Assembly (NCBI GenBank): GCA_000181795.3
Contig: CM012953.1
Location: 14,892,781-14,956,780, forward strand
Reading direction: 5' to 3'
DNA: 64,000 nt
Origin: Trichinella spiralis
Taxonomy: Eukaryota; Nematoda; Enoplea; Trichinellida; Trichinellidae
The position numbers and the translations under genes are program-made. Below, in pieces: positions 12,579-24,580 of this stretch; the stretch's first letter is position 1; each line of letters begins with the position of its first letter. Below the pieces are notes generated by a model that saw nothing but the letters and a program-made list of their open reading frames with translations, ran no database searches and was not told the origin of the DNA.

Positions 12579-13210
12579 AAAATTATACGTTAGCTTTTAA
12601 TTTAAAATTATTTACAAAGAAACTGCTGACATGTGTAAGAAGAATTGTTTTTCTGTAGAATAAAAGTTATTTATGGCATTTATTGTGCATAACAAAGATG
12701 AGCGACAGAAGACAGTAAACAATTTCAGCGTTAATTTAATGTATTATTATCGACTGTTGTTGTTGATAGTGGGCGTTACTTAATTAACACATTTGAAAAT
12801 TAATGATGCATAAAATATGATAAATGCTGTAGTTAGATAAATAATCTTCTCTGAAGCATTCTTCACAGTTTCTTGTTTTTTTAATTCTACACATTAAAAC
12901 ATTACGTATACATTAAAAATTGCATATCTGATAATTTATTTTAAAAAATTAATAATATATTTTTAGCGTTTCATTTGAAAGCATTAATGTTAACAGCGTA
13001 GAAATTGATTAAAGTCGATGTTTGATTTGAAAAGATAAAAATATTTAAAACTCTTAGTAGTCAAATATTAGAAAATTTTGCATTTGGCTAAAAACAGTTA
13101 CTTTCTCCCCGAATGGAACAAGCACAAATAAAGCAAGATGCAAAAAAATAAATTTTAAATTTCAACGGACTATGCTATTATTTTGTAAAACTACGCAATG
13201 AAAAGATTCT
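12579..13210. other. NSRP1 3' UTR and AT-rich spacer
   Basis: Contains the NSRP1 poly(A) signal at 12659-12664. Nothing else is recognisable before the tRNA. Confidence 0.7.
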
Positions 13211-13281
13211 GCCGTGACCAGGATTCGAACCTGGGTTATTGCGGCCACAACGCAATGTCCTAACCACTAGACGATCACGGC
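13211..13281 (-). tRNA. tRNA-His (GTG)
   Basis: The minus strand reads a full cloverleaf. The acceptor GCCGTGA pairs with TCACGGC, the T-arm has GGTTCGAATCC, and the anticodon stem TTGCG/CGCAA holds loop TTGTGGC with anticodon GTG. The extra 5' G of tRNA-His is added after transcription, so it is not expected here. There is no intron. It stands alone. Confidence 0.97.
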
Positions 13282-16200
13282 TACGGCATTTTTTTATCAT
13301 AACATATTTATCAAACTAAATGAATAAATAAAGAAATTTTTCTTTTAAAAATTGTACATTGAAAATAATTATTATCCTGAAACATCACATTTAAAAAGTA
13401 TTCAAAATTTTCTATGATGTGTTGTTCAAAAGAAATTGATGATAATTGACTTTCGAGTTAATAAAAATCGACTAATCACTGCATGTGAATAAAACTTTTT
13501 TCCAATATTATAATAATTATTACGAAAATTTCAAACATTTTGATGTTTATTATGCATTTAATTTTTTATAAATTAAGTGTATAAAATATTTCCTTGATTA
13601 ATCGGCAATATTTTGAAATTCATATATTGCTAACATCACATGAAAGTAAGAGTTTATAAAAAAAGAATTTTGGTGAAAAGCAAAGAATTTTAAAATAAAC
13701 ATATGTCAATTTTGATTAATTTACAAAGAAATGTATATAAATTTTAAATAACTACTGAAATGCTGTTTTGAAATTTCCATCGATTCTTTTTCAATATAAA
13801 AACTTATGAATTTTTGTCAGGTAGAAATAATTTCTTGAAATTTTAATTATCTCCCCTATGATTAGATCGAAGCAACACAGCATGGTTGTTTTATTTTATT
13901 TTACTTTTAACAGAAAACTCCATTATAATATTTGGTGTAAAAAAATGCACGTTTTTTAGTTTTGCTTTTAAACTAGTGATTTCACAATTGATTGAATGAA
14001 AAATTCGTTTTGCACAAAGTGATAAAAAAAATGAAAGGATTTTTATTCAAAATTATCATTTCTTGTGGACTTATTGTTTATTCGACTTTTTCTTTTATTC
14101 TTCATATTTCTTTTGTTTAATATATCAACTAGCAAATGACTGCTTTTACAAATGTCTCGCATGATTCAATTATGAGTTACTTTTTAACCAAACAATTTTG
14201 CTATGTCCATTGTGAAATATGAAAAACCTTCAGCTGGTAATGGTCAATTTATACTTTTCATGCTTGAGCAGATGCTTGTTCTGTGCATACACATGAGAAT
14301 AGCTGCAGCCATTTATTAGTCGAGGCGATGCTATCTAAACTATGAAAAAGCAATTACTAATGACTATGACAAGCCAAGTCAAGCAAAATATTGAACATTC
14401 TTTCTTGTATGCATGTTTCTTTGAATACTGTGTGCTGTTGATCAAAGTGCAACTTAGCACAGCAACTGATGCAAAACGTTGACTACATTTTTGCTTCATT
14501 TTTCCACTTCATTTTCCACAAATATCCGTACAATCAAAGCTGTAACTTTTTCTGCATTCAATGAACCATAATGTAAGCATTTTTTAAGCTGACAATTGAA
14601 AATGGAGCAGAAAATGCGAAGAACATAATTCCATTTTTTCCCATTTTGTGCTTTTTATTCCTGAATTTTAGAATAAATCATAACTTCACCCACGATTTTA
14701 ATCGATTCTTTCATGCTGTTTTTGTTCATTTTTAATTTTTATTTATTAATTTGCTATATTTTTATGTTTATTTTTTGCTTTTCAACTATGAAATAATTCT
14801 TCAAACGTAACCATGAATATTAATCATTACTAGTGCAATTTAATGAAAATTTTATTCTATTAAAATATTAAAATGCAAATTTTTTGTTAAAATGATGTCA
14901 TCATATATTTCAAGTTGTGCTTATTATTTATTGTTCATCTCAAACTGAACAGCTTTCAATTAATATTTGATTAAAAGCTGTCTTTTTTTGAATTTTCAAC
15001 GGAAGATATGCATAATTGTCACTGTCACCGATTGTCTGTTCACTGAAATGAAAATATTTATCATTTTTTAAATATCTCTTTACACAATTTGATTGATATT
15101 TCAAACATTGCACACACAAAATATATCATTGCGAACAGCGCAACAACCTGAAATATGCTTTGATCAACTCATGCCACAAAAGTACTTAATATAATGCTTT
15201 TTCAATTGCTAAACTTAGTTTAAACGCTCAAAAAATCTCTGCAAGCAAAAGAAACTTTCAAACAGTTTAATAAATTGCCATGGAATTGTTTTTAAAAAAT
15301 CACTAAAAAATTACAAATTTATGAAAGTTGAATACATGACAGAGAAGGTTTTACAAAAGGAAATGCTTTGATGATCCTAGATATACTAACTTTATACATT
15401 TTATTGTAATTCACATACTTCAGAAGAAATATTTTTATAAAAATGTACTGATATTTTAAAAATTACTGTTGCAAAAAGCATTTAAGCACAAGCAGATGAT
15501 ATTTACATTTGAAAATATATGCTTAAATTAAATATTTTGGTATTTGCAAAAGCTATTGTCAAAGATGAAAAGAAACATAGTAGATGATGTATTTTGGATA
15601 GATGTAATTGAATTAAAAGTTACACATGAATTAAATATATTAAATTGATGTGATTTTAAATTTATTAATTTGAAATTATTCAACCAATAAAAGATAAGAT
15701 GAAAATTTATTAATTTCTTCGAAAATTATTTAGCAAATCAAAAAAAGTAATTTTTAATGCTTTTAATTTTATCCATATTTTGTTATGGAATTGGAAAATT
15801 TTGTGCATAAAATTGGTTTGTAGTAAAATTAAGGCACTTTTTGAATAAATCATTCAGTATATTGCATAATATAGGTGTTCATAAAATTAATATCTACCCT
15901 TCAGTTATGGCAATATGGAGTGATAAAGTGGATGGGTGATAATTTACATTCTAAAATGAGATTGTTCATTCAATTTGCCGCACCTGTGTTCGATCAATAT
16001 CCGGTCAAGCGGCCATGTAAATGCTAATTAATGAAAATTACATGTGCAAGTTATTTCGTTCAGTTTTGGCTGTCCGTAATCGATGGTCACTGTTGACTTG
16101 CACAATTTGCCGGTCAGTACAAATTGCGGGTTATGACACAATAATTCAACCGGCACATCAACAATGTGTCCTAGCACAGTTGTTGTTGACAAGCAGTATG

Positions 16201-16599
16201 TTAAAATAATTGCTTCACTGACACATATTTAATCCTTTCCAAGTGGTCACTTCGGGGTTGGCAATCGATCATCGATCCAGACGGTTGCTATTGGCCCGAG
16301 CTGAATGCAAGCCCCATCCATACCAATCGGTTCATCACTTTATCACCAGGTGTCGTTTTGGTACTTTTACTTTTTCACCTTCATGTTCGTTCAAGTTTGA
16401 TCAGTTTGCCATTTCGCTTCTCCAACGGCAGTTGCGTATCGTTTGATCATTTTCACTATCTCCCTTCTTTCCAAAGGTACTGAGCCACACGGTTATTAAT
16501 TGTAATTTTTCATTCAAAATCACAAACTCTTCCCATTTATTAATAAATTTATGAATTATGAACTTTCTTTTTCGTTTAAGCTTTCAAGCAGGCGACAAA
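13282..16599. other. long AT-rich intergenic region upstream of the neuropeptide gene
   Basis: No coding exon is supported up to about 15.95 kb. From about 15960 to 16450 the DNA is distinctly GC-richer and has short open frames on the plus strand without family resemblance. Its position just upstream suggests promoter or 5' leader of the neuropeptide gene. An acceptor-like TTTCAAG or TTTAAG lies 14-20 nt before that gene's ATG, so a 5' UTR intron or trans-splice acceptor is possible. Confidence 0.5.
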
Positions 16600-16893
16600 A
16601 TGAAGCTGGTATCGTTTGTGGTGATCATGCTTGCAGCGATTCTTTTGCACGGCAATTCAAGCAGGGCGGGCGTGGCAATGCGTGGCGCCTATCCTGGCAA
16701 AACGATCGACTCATACCAAATGGACGAACCATTACCGGTCGACAGCCGTTTCAACGAAGATCTCTGGCGAATGATGGTACAAAATTCCGCCGTATGGCGC
16801 AAAAGAGACATGCAACCTGATTCATCTGAAGTCGACCGACCCTCTTGGAAGAAGAGCAAACTTTGGGGATATGGCAAAGCCGTCTGGGGCTGA
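16600..16893 (+). CDS. MIP / allatostatin-B-like neuropeptide precursor
   Basis: A 97-aa secreted precursor. Residues 1-23 form a signal peptide (charged start, hydrophobic FVVIMLAAILL core, cleavage near SSRA). The C-terminus is a Lys-Lys processing site followed by SKLWGYGKAVWG and the stop. WGYGKAVW has the W(X6)W spacing of myoinhibitory peptides, and the final Gly is the amide donor, so the expected product ends in Trp-amide. A related unit earlier reads LWRMMVQNSAVW directly before an RKR site, but its spacing is W(X9)W and no Gly follows. Myoinhibitory peptides (nematode NLP-38, insect MIP) act through G-protein-coupled receptors. The start at 16600 is preferred over an in-frame ATG at 16558 because it begins the signal peptide and follows an acceptor-like site. 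AATAAA at 17052-17057. Most known precursors carry several copies; this has one clear copy. Confidence 0.75.
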   Translation: MKLVSFVVIMLAAILLHGNSSRAGVAMRGAYPGKTIDSYQMDEPLPVDSRFNEDLWRMMVQNSAVWRKRDMQPDSSEVDRPSWKKSKLWGYGKAVWG

Positions 16894-19800
16894 ATGTTTT
16901 GTGGTTTTCACCTTGCATTGCTGTTTCCTATTTTTCTTTTCTCTGACCACCTTGTATGCGAAGTAAATTTGCTTCTATTTTGGAAATTATTTTTTGCATA
17001 ATTTTTTCTCATTCGAAAAAAAACATTCGAAATGTAAAGAGATGCATGGTTAATAAATTTAATTGAATTTTGTAATCTTTTATCTTATAAACATTTGAAA
17101 CACCCAGAAAAATAAACTTTACTTATTTCTTCTACTGCTACTTTTTTCTTGAATTATTACTCGTAAGCATTTATTAGCAATGGTATCTATCAGTTCAACT
17201 GAAAAAAAGCAATTGCATTTTTATAAGTGGCTGATATTGAGCATCTGAAATATTTATGATCTTCACAATAGCCGTATTTTCTAATTGTTCATTATTGTGA
17301 ATTATTAATGTTAAACATGATATCATTATTGCAAAAATAGGATAAGAATACAGTTTTTTTAAAAAATTCTCATCATAAAATTTAGCTTTTCCTATTTCAC
17401 ATTTTAATTTATTCTCTTGAGAGAAGAGAGTACTGTAAAATTTTGAAAATACAAATAAAACATAATTTTCAAATGATCGCACTCTGAAATGATTGGAGAA
17501 AATTTTTACCAATACAGATGTGTAATGAAATGGCAAAAAGATATGGCTAAATGATCAATTGTTGAATATTGCGGATGGTGATCATTTGAATTCTCCAGCG
17601 ATTTAGCACAGACCGTTAATAAGATTGCCTGACTTTAGCTGAACTCAGAAGCTGAAATGTGTGGCTAGTTGGAGGGTAAAGAAAGAAAAGTGGAAAATTA
17701 GTTTGACTTTTGAATGTCCATAAAAGCGCTGACAAAGGGTTGATTCAAATCAAAATTGCAAATTCAACTTGCAACCGATTTCAAATCCTCGATTTGATGA
17801 TGGAAAGAAACAGCAATTACCAACACGCATTAGCAACAGACTTAACCAACAACATAAACTGAATAAACTCAACATCAGCTTAATAGTATTCTTCAATTAT
17901 TTCAACAGATTCTTCTGATGGTAGATTTTGCTTTGTTTATGGAAATTTCTGCAAGAGATCTGAGCTAAGAGTACTGAAGAAAATTGAAAAAGCATCTCAA
18001 CGATTATGAATAGAATTCACATATTCATTTCTGAAAATGAATAAGTTGGGAGATTTTTTCAAATAAGCTAATAAGATCTTCAACAACAAACAATAATTCA
18101 AAATTTTATCATGATTCCACTATCTGTATTAGATGCATTATTTGGAGTCTATCACCTGTCAGATGAAATGCTATCAATAAGTAAGGCTTCGAATTAAGAC
18201 ACTTTTTACTAAAAAAATAACTTGATGCTTTTATTCCACTACAGTGCATAATGCTATTGAAAAAAATATTAACAATTTAATTTCATTTTAATATATATTA
18301 CAAAAATATTTCAATGATTGCATTATCATATATGCATAATGTAAATTTAAAAGATTGATCAAAAATTTAATTTAAACAAAAATGAATAATTCGTTTAACG
18401 ATAAATTTTTATAGCATTTTTACAGCATCATATTATATGCACAGCCAATTTATTTTGCATGTTTCTTGAAAATACTTTCACTTAAATTTAATTTTAGTCT
18501 TGCACCATTGATTTGAATAATGAAAGCTGAAAACAACAATTTGCTCTACTGGTTATTAAAAATTATATAAAAATAAAGGAAAACAGTCACTGAAATAGCA
18601 CTGTTTAAAGCAAATGAGCTGGAAACGATTAAGATAAGCGTAAAAACAAGCACTGCTTTTCTTTTACGTCAAACTAATTGATAACAAATCAATTATCCAG
18701 AGCATGTATATGATGATATTTTCCAATAAGCATATTATAAAATAATTTCAACTGGTTAAGCAACTGGTTAAGCTGAAAATTCTTACTATGCAAAACATTC
18801 ACATAAAATAAATAGCAGTTAAGACATTTTTTAAATTAATTCATAAAAATGGTTATGAAACATCATTTGAACTATTTTAATTGTAAAAAATGTTATACAC
18901 TGAAATAAAACATGCAGTTTCACTTCATGAATATCAATTTTTCAGTTAGTAATTTTTTAATTTATATTTTTTGTGTTGCTCTTCAACAATAATTTGAAAA
19001 ATGCAAATTCATTTGCCGTAATGAGATGAAAAATTTTTAACTGACCGCACAAAATTGTAGAAATTGCAAAATTAAAATTATCATTCAGTATAATTAAATG
19101 CTAATGCTGCAATAAATAGGATTGTATTTACTTTATATGTTTACTACTCATCACTATTCTAACTAATTAGTGCACTTCAGATTTGCTGAATAACTAAAAA
19201 TAATTCAATGCAATTTGAATGATGTATGTTGCAGTTTAACGATAGCAGCGTTGAAGTTCCAGTCATCAGTTAACGGAAGTTTAATTAAAAATTTTTGAGA
19301 AATAAAAAACAACAATCATTAACAATCAGAAATGTGTTGTAATAAGTTATTTATTATAATCAAAATTTTCACCTAAAGCCAGCGTATTAAAGCATATTTT
19401 TAGCCCATTTATATTTGATTTATAAAAAGTTAAAGCTCCTTTGTAAAATTAAATAACAATAATGTTAAATTTTTCACACGCTTAACAATTAACATATCGA
19501 CAAGGAAGCAATTATTTTAAATAGTAGTTGTTAATAAAAAATAATTTGATTAAACGCTTTCAATTTTCATAATTTAATATATGAATAAAGTTATGTGTTC
19601 TCTAACCAAAGGGATGAAAATCTAATCACAAGAATTAGTTACCTATAGGGTAAAAGTTAATCAATATTTACACCTCTTTATGTTACCCACAAATAATTAA
19701 AAATTACTCATTCATTTGTATAAAATTTAATTTTATTAGCAATTATCTTGTTTACATTGTCTATCTAATGAACAAACAACCAAAAATCAAAGCAAAAACT

Positions 19801-19998
19801 TGTTGCTAACGTTACTTAGCTTCCTGTGTGTTACATAAGATTGTATGTTTTTTTCTATACAAATATGCAACATACAAAAAATTATTTTGAAATACATGAA
19901 CAACATTCATTAATAATTTTTACAACAAGCAAAACTGACCAAAATGTTCTTTAATTTGCATTAATTTTCAATTTTTTAATATTCAAAATCATTTCAAC
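16894..19998. other. neuropeptide gene 3' UTR and AT-rich intergenic DNA
   Basis: Two poly(A) signals follow the precursor gene (17052-17057 and about 17107). The minus-strand frame at 17195-17536 is low-complexity AT-rich translation with no family match. No further gene is visible. Confidence 0.6.
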
Positions 19999-20349
19999 AT
20001 GCCTCAACAAAATGCATTTGAATTTGAAACTGCAGGTAAGCAAAAAAAATTCTCTGTATTCTATACTTGTCAAAAATTATCATTAAAATCCATCTTCCAT
20101 TGCTGCTAATAATTGCAACTGCGCACAGCATTGCATGTTTGTCGGATAGTTTTCTTCGTTGACTATGAAGCGTTTTCCAAAACCAAGTTGAAAATACTGC
20201 GGGTCAAGACGCTTCTGCATTCTTTGGAAGTAGTTTTGAAAATGGATTCGTCTACCATTATTGCTACAGCAATTTTTTGTGAAATAAGAAAAGCAATGCT
20301 CACATGTATAAAAATGTTTTCTTTACCTCAACTCATTGCTGTCTACTGA
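19999..20349 (+). CDS. candidate two-exon small gene, 85 aa
   Basis: Exon 19999-20035 starts with ATG, encodes MPQQNAFEFETA and ends at a consensus donor GTAAGC in phase 1. After a 93-nt intron ending in GCGCACAG, an in-phase exon 20129-20349 stays open for 72 codons to a TGA, giving about 85 aa. The second exon is hydrophobic and basic (SKTKLKILRVKTLLHSLEVV). Intron length matches other genes here. I know no related family, and the composition of exon 2 is only moderately protein-like, so this may be spurious. Confidence 0.3.
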
Positions 20350-22037
20350 AAATTGCTGCATTACAACAATAAATGCAAACAAAGTGATAAAAATATTCAT
20401 TCCTAAAATATAATGCTTATAAATATTTTATGATGAAATAATGTGAAACATATTTGAATGACATGTTTATTTTGATAACTTTACAAAAAGTAGAGTAGGA
20501 AATCAGCATGAATTAATAGAATTGTAGCTTGTTTAATTTAATGCAATTGTTTAAACTGTGCATGCATGAAATAGAAATAACTTTTATACATTCATGAAAA
20601 GTTTTATGAAATATTATTTAAACCATTACAATATTAAACAATGCACATTAGAATTTGACTTAAACGCTAAAAATATTACAAATAAATACACGGCAATTAA
20701 TTTGACTGAAGATTAATTTTAAAAATTACTTTGCTGATTGATCAAATATATATATATATATATATATATAAATTCTATGAATAAAAGTCTGTGACAATCA
20801 AAAGTCAAATATACATTAAGAATGGAATTGTCAACCAAAGCATTAATATAATATAGTTTTTATGAAATTTTCATTGTTAAACATATTTCCAAAATATGGA
20901 TGGACAAAATCTATCAATTACTTCTGCCATTTTATTAGCTATTTTGTTATTTCAATATATTAACAATTATCATGCCATTTGATTTTTTCATTTTTGTATT
21001 TCATATTAGTAAATGTAAGACATTAACACTTACTTTTTTCTATTTACTTCTTTAGCTGAAGAAAGAAAGAGAGGAAAATAGAAATAAGAAGCTGTTAAAG
21101 ACAGAAATTAAAGTGAACTTTACGCTTATCTATGCATGATGGAATTTTATACAAAATCTTAAACTCATAAGAGATTAACTGTTGCAGACAAACCGTTTTC
21201 AATGAATTGGTTCCTTCTATAAATGTTTTTATTAAAAAAGCAAATGATTGATTATTACATTGAAAAAAGCAATTATAAAACAATTGGTTTATTTATTGGA
21301 TAAAATTTGAACAACGATGTTCTTTTCAACGTTCAAAAAACTGCAAAGTAATAATAAAGTCGTCAATTAACAATAAAGGGTAATTTATGGTATACTAACG
21401 TCGCTAGAATTGTTTACTGCTGTCTGAATGATTTTTGCAGTAAAATGGTATATTCTTAAGTGTGACATAAGAAACAGGATATCCAATAACATAAAAGTCT
21501 AAATACACAAAAATATGCTTCAAAAAATATGCATTATTAGCAAGTAAATCCATTAGATAAATTTTATCTGCATAAAAGTTATAAATTTTAGTAATAATAA
21601 TGAAAGTGATGAGTAATAATAATAAGTTTCTTGATCTTAACACGATGCAGTAAGAAAAACCGCTCAAAATGCTTACTATTCTATTAAAAATAAATCACTT
21701 GTTTTTTAGCTAAGCATTATCTATGTTGAAACAGTTACCTTTTCATAAAAATCTTTAAATTCGCATCTATTATAAGATAATATTTCAAACTTCTTAAGTA
21801 AGTTAATAAATAAATAACATGAAAATAGCTATCAGACGAGCGGTTGTCTGCTACATTTTTTTTTCACTTGAGAATTTCATAAACACTGATTGTATTGTTC
21901 ACTGCATCAAAAAAAACAATCAAAATAGCTCATTTTTATGATAATACATTTCAATTAATTCTTTTTATATAATACATAATATATCTAAATGCAGCGCATT
22001 GTGCAATAGAATGCTATTCATCATTTGGAAGCTCGGA
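20350..22037. other. AT-rich intergenic region
   Basis: Holds an (AT)n microsatellite at about 20747-20770. An acceptor followed by a Lys/Glu-rich frame at about 21056-21140 (LKKEREENRNKKLLKTEIKV) has no partner exon. No gene is supported. Confidence 0.5.
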
Positions 22038-22371
22038 TCATCGGATGAAAACTTTCTTGTTTTGTTCTTGCAATTCAATTTCTGTAAGCTCAAGCTTGCA
22101 TTTAATTGACTCTTCTACGAGATCCAGATGCATATGATTCAGAATAGTGTACAAACGGCGCTTCAGCTTCTGCAGATAATTGCTTTTCTGTTGATTGTGG
22201 AGATTGCGATGGATAAAGCGGAGCAATTCTTGCGTGTCGAATAACTGACCTTCTGACTATGAAACTTTTTACGAAAACTGGGCGTCATTGTGACCTACAG
22301 TGATGCTTTACAGATTGAACTCGTGCTGCAAACATTTGACGCAATCCATATCTTACAGATTGTATAGGCAT
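22038..22371 (-). CDS. small two-exon coiled-coil-like protein, 77 aa
   Basis: Exon 1 (22357-22371) is only ATG plus four codons (MPIQS) and ends in phase 0 at a GTAAGA donor. A 100-nt intron ends in AAAAAGTTTCATAG, and exon 2 (22038-22256) continues in phase for 72 codons to TGA. The product begins MPIQSSEGQLFDTQELLRFI and is rich in Leu, Lys, Glu and Gln, with likely helical segments (SNYLQKLKRRLYTILNHMHL and LVEESIKCKLELTEIELQEQ). Codon use and amino-acid mix look like real protein, unlike the flanks. An in-frame stop just before the acceptor supports the splice. I do not recognise the family; small helical subunits of trafficking or cytoskeletal complexes have this look, but that is only a resemblance. 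Confidence 0.55.
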
Positions 22372-23700
22372 TTCTGACAATGACCTAACTTATAAAAAGT
22401 TCACTAGTCGGTCATATACATCTAGTAGTCCACGTGATATCACATTTACAATCAAGAATACGATTTGTGATAAAATGATTTGGTATCTCCAACATGCTTT
22501 AAATTCATCAAAACAGACCTTGGATTTCTTAAATCATCAGCATTATCTTCCGGAATGTATTCTGAAAAGTTATAATTTTAAGAAGACTTCAGTACTCATT
22601 TGCAATGCATCTCTAGTCATCATTCTTTGTCATCAGATGACGTATGGAAAAGAAGCTCCACCAGCCATTTATTAATAAACACTGACATTTACTGAACAGA
22701 ATTATGCAGAAATAAACAAGTAAGCTCTTGCGATTATAGCAGCAGTAAAGAAATTTCATGATTATTCCTCATTGTTACAGACCACACACCTTTGTTAGGA
22801 ATATTTTCACCTAACAAAGAAACACCATACATATTATCACCTCAAATGTTGCGTTGTTCTATAATTTTAAGGCCTATAAACAAAATTTTAACACGTATGA
22901 CATCTGTAACACGCCGGATAAGTGATATTTTACTAGATATCGTTTACTGATATTTTAAGTTGCTTATCACATAAAATTCCTGATTTAAGATCCCTCCATC
23001 TCTGGAAGTATTTATGCTTGAGTAAAAGTTTTACTGCATTTGATTTTTAAATAATACATAACATTCTAATACACAACAATATGATTTTAATATTACATAA
23101 TACTTTTTAATGAAAATTTATCGTTTTATAATTGATGTGCAATTATGTGCTATTGAAAATTTCAAGACTATTTGCAATAAAGCAAATATTTTCCACGCAA
23201 TTAAAAAACAGGCAAAATAAAGACACCAAATATTGCAAATAACAAAAGCACAATTACGTTAATTAATTACAAAAACACTATAAACAGACTGAGAATTCTG
23301 ATAAATACAAAAGAAACATCTGTCAGACGCGAAAGCACAAGATAAGTAAATGATATTCTGCTATTTTTGCTGATAATTAGGGCAAACTTTCGAACTGTTA
23401 CTGAAGTGATGAAATGGTGAAGTAAGACAGACAGACCTTATGGCATAGCTGCCGGATGTTTGACTATGGCAAGGTATTTTTATTTTTGATCTCAATGATC
23501 ATTTTGGAGCTCCACCAGTGGACTTTACCGCCCGCCTATTTATACGAAGCTCATAATTAATAATATATATAACAAAGAAGTACAAAAACAGGGCATAAAA
23601 GTACTGCGAACAAGAAAGCCAAACAGAAAGTAATTATCTGTTATTGTTCAGCTTGACCTCTTCTTGCTAATTGGTAGGATCATGTATTTTTACCAGTCGC
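22372..23700. other. intergenic region
   Basis: The plus frame at 22475-22675 has no splice or family support. A perfect 10-bp hairpin lies at 22790-22819. Nothing else is recognisable. Confidence 0.5.
22790..22819. repeat. perfect 10-bp inverted repeat (hairpin)
   Basis: CTTTGTTAGG at 22790-22799 and its exact complement CCTAACAAAG at 22810-22819 enclose a 10-nt loop. No gene is nearby on either side within several hundred bases. Confidence 0.8.
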
Positions 23701-23803
23701 AGAGGTTATAAATAGTGCTTCGGTCTGACAGTAAGTCAAACCTAAAAAAGCTTAGTTACGAGTCGGTTGCATCAGCAGTCATTTGTAACATCATATTAGC
23801 AGG
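23700..23803 (+). promoter_or_regulatory. candidate TATA promoter and noncoding first exon
   Basis: TATAAATAG at about 23708-23716 is followed by a GC-richer stretch ending in a donor-like CAG/GTAATT at about 23803. A matching acceptor (ACTATTATAG) occurs at about 24996, in the leader of the PABPN1 gene, so this may be that gene's 5' UTR exon with a 1.2-kb intron. The inference rests on position and splice signals only. Confidence 0.3.
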
Positions 23804-23892
23804 TAATTCTTGTTAATTAATTTGATTAAAATTTCACTAATAATTCCAGAAATTGTCGGCTGAGAATCTTATAGGGTATATATATATATATA

Positions 23893-24495
23893 CAGTCGAA
23901 CTTGGTTAAGTGCACATGGAATTTGACAAAAATTTCCATGAACATATTCAAGTTGTGCATTTCTCTAAAGTAGGGAATTATGCAGAGTAATTGAAAGGAG
24001 CAATAACTTCACATGTATACATAGGTTTAACAATTTCTATTTTTTAAGTAAAATAGTCAGAAATGTAGGTTTGAATTATATTTTGTGGTACCAGCGTTAC
24101 TAGCTGCTCTTCAGTTTTGTTTAGGTCTGTCTGATTTATTCTGTTTTCGAGAAAATATGGCTGAATTGTCACCAGATCTGCGACAACTTCCTTGTGAATA
24201 ACTTCCTAGGAAAGCAGTTGTTGTTTTGACTTTGGGCTAGCTTACCTTGTCTGTGATGCGCGTGCTTATTTTGATATAGCCAACAATAAAGTTTGCCAAG
24301 TATCAATAGTTGTTATGGTTGATGATAAAGGTTAAGCGGCCGAGAATGCGCCTATTTTGCACTTAAGGACTATATATTGCGAACAGTAAATCCCGTGGAC
24401 GTCAGCAAAATGATGCATTTATCCATTATTTTACCCAGTAATTAACTACAAGAAATTTTGTTAGGACAAAATCTCGTGCACTTAATCACGTTTGA

Positions 24496-24498
<3 letters not shown>
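23893..24498. mobile_element. decayed TIR transposon (mariner/pogo-like ends, TA target)
   Basis: Terminal inverted repeats of about 26 bp: left CAGTCGAACTTGGTTAAGTG (from 23893), right its imperfect complement ending at 24498 (CAGTCAAACGTGATTAAGTG read from the minus strand). Both ends abut TA inside TA-repeats, as expected for the Tc1/mariner/pogo superfamily, which duplicates TA. The CAGTCGAAC-type end recalls pogo/Tigger elements. The 606-bp interior has no intact transposase; one plus frame opens with MAELSPDLRQLPCE and then breaks. It is nonautonomous or an internally deleted relic. Confidence 0.8.
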
Positions 24499-24547
<49 letters not shown>

Positions 24548-24580
24548 TTATTTATTTATTTACATTTTTATTTTATTTAT
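24499..24580. repeat. (TA)n and (TTTA)n microsatellite
   Basis: About 44 bases of TA followed by TTTA repeats, directly flanking the right end of the transposon. Confidence 0.95.

Noticed and set aside
21056-21145. Acceptor followed by a Lys/Glu-rich frame, possible partner exon for 19999-20035
   Set aside because: In the required phase it hits a stop after eight codons.
22475-22675. 66-codon plus frame next to the small minus-strand gene
   Set aside because: No ATG context, splice signals or recognisable domain; composition typical of AT-rich noncoding DNA.
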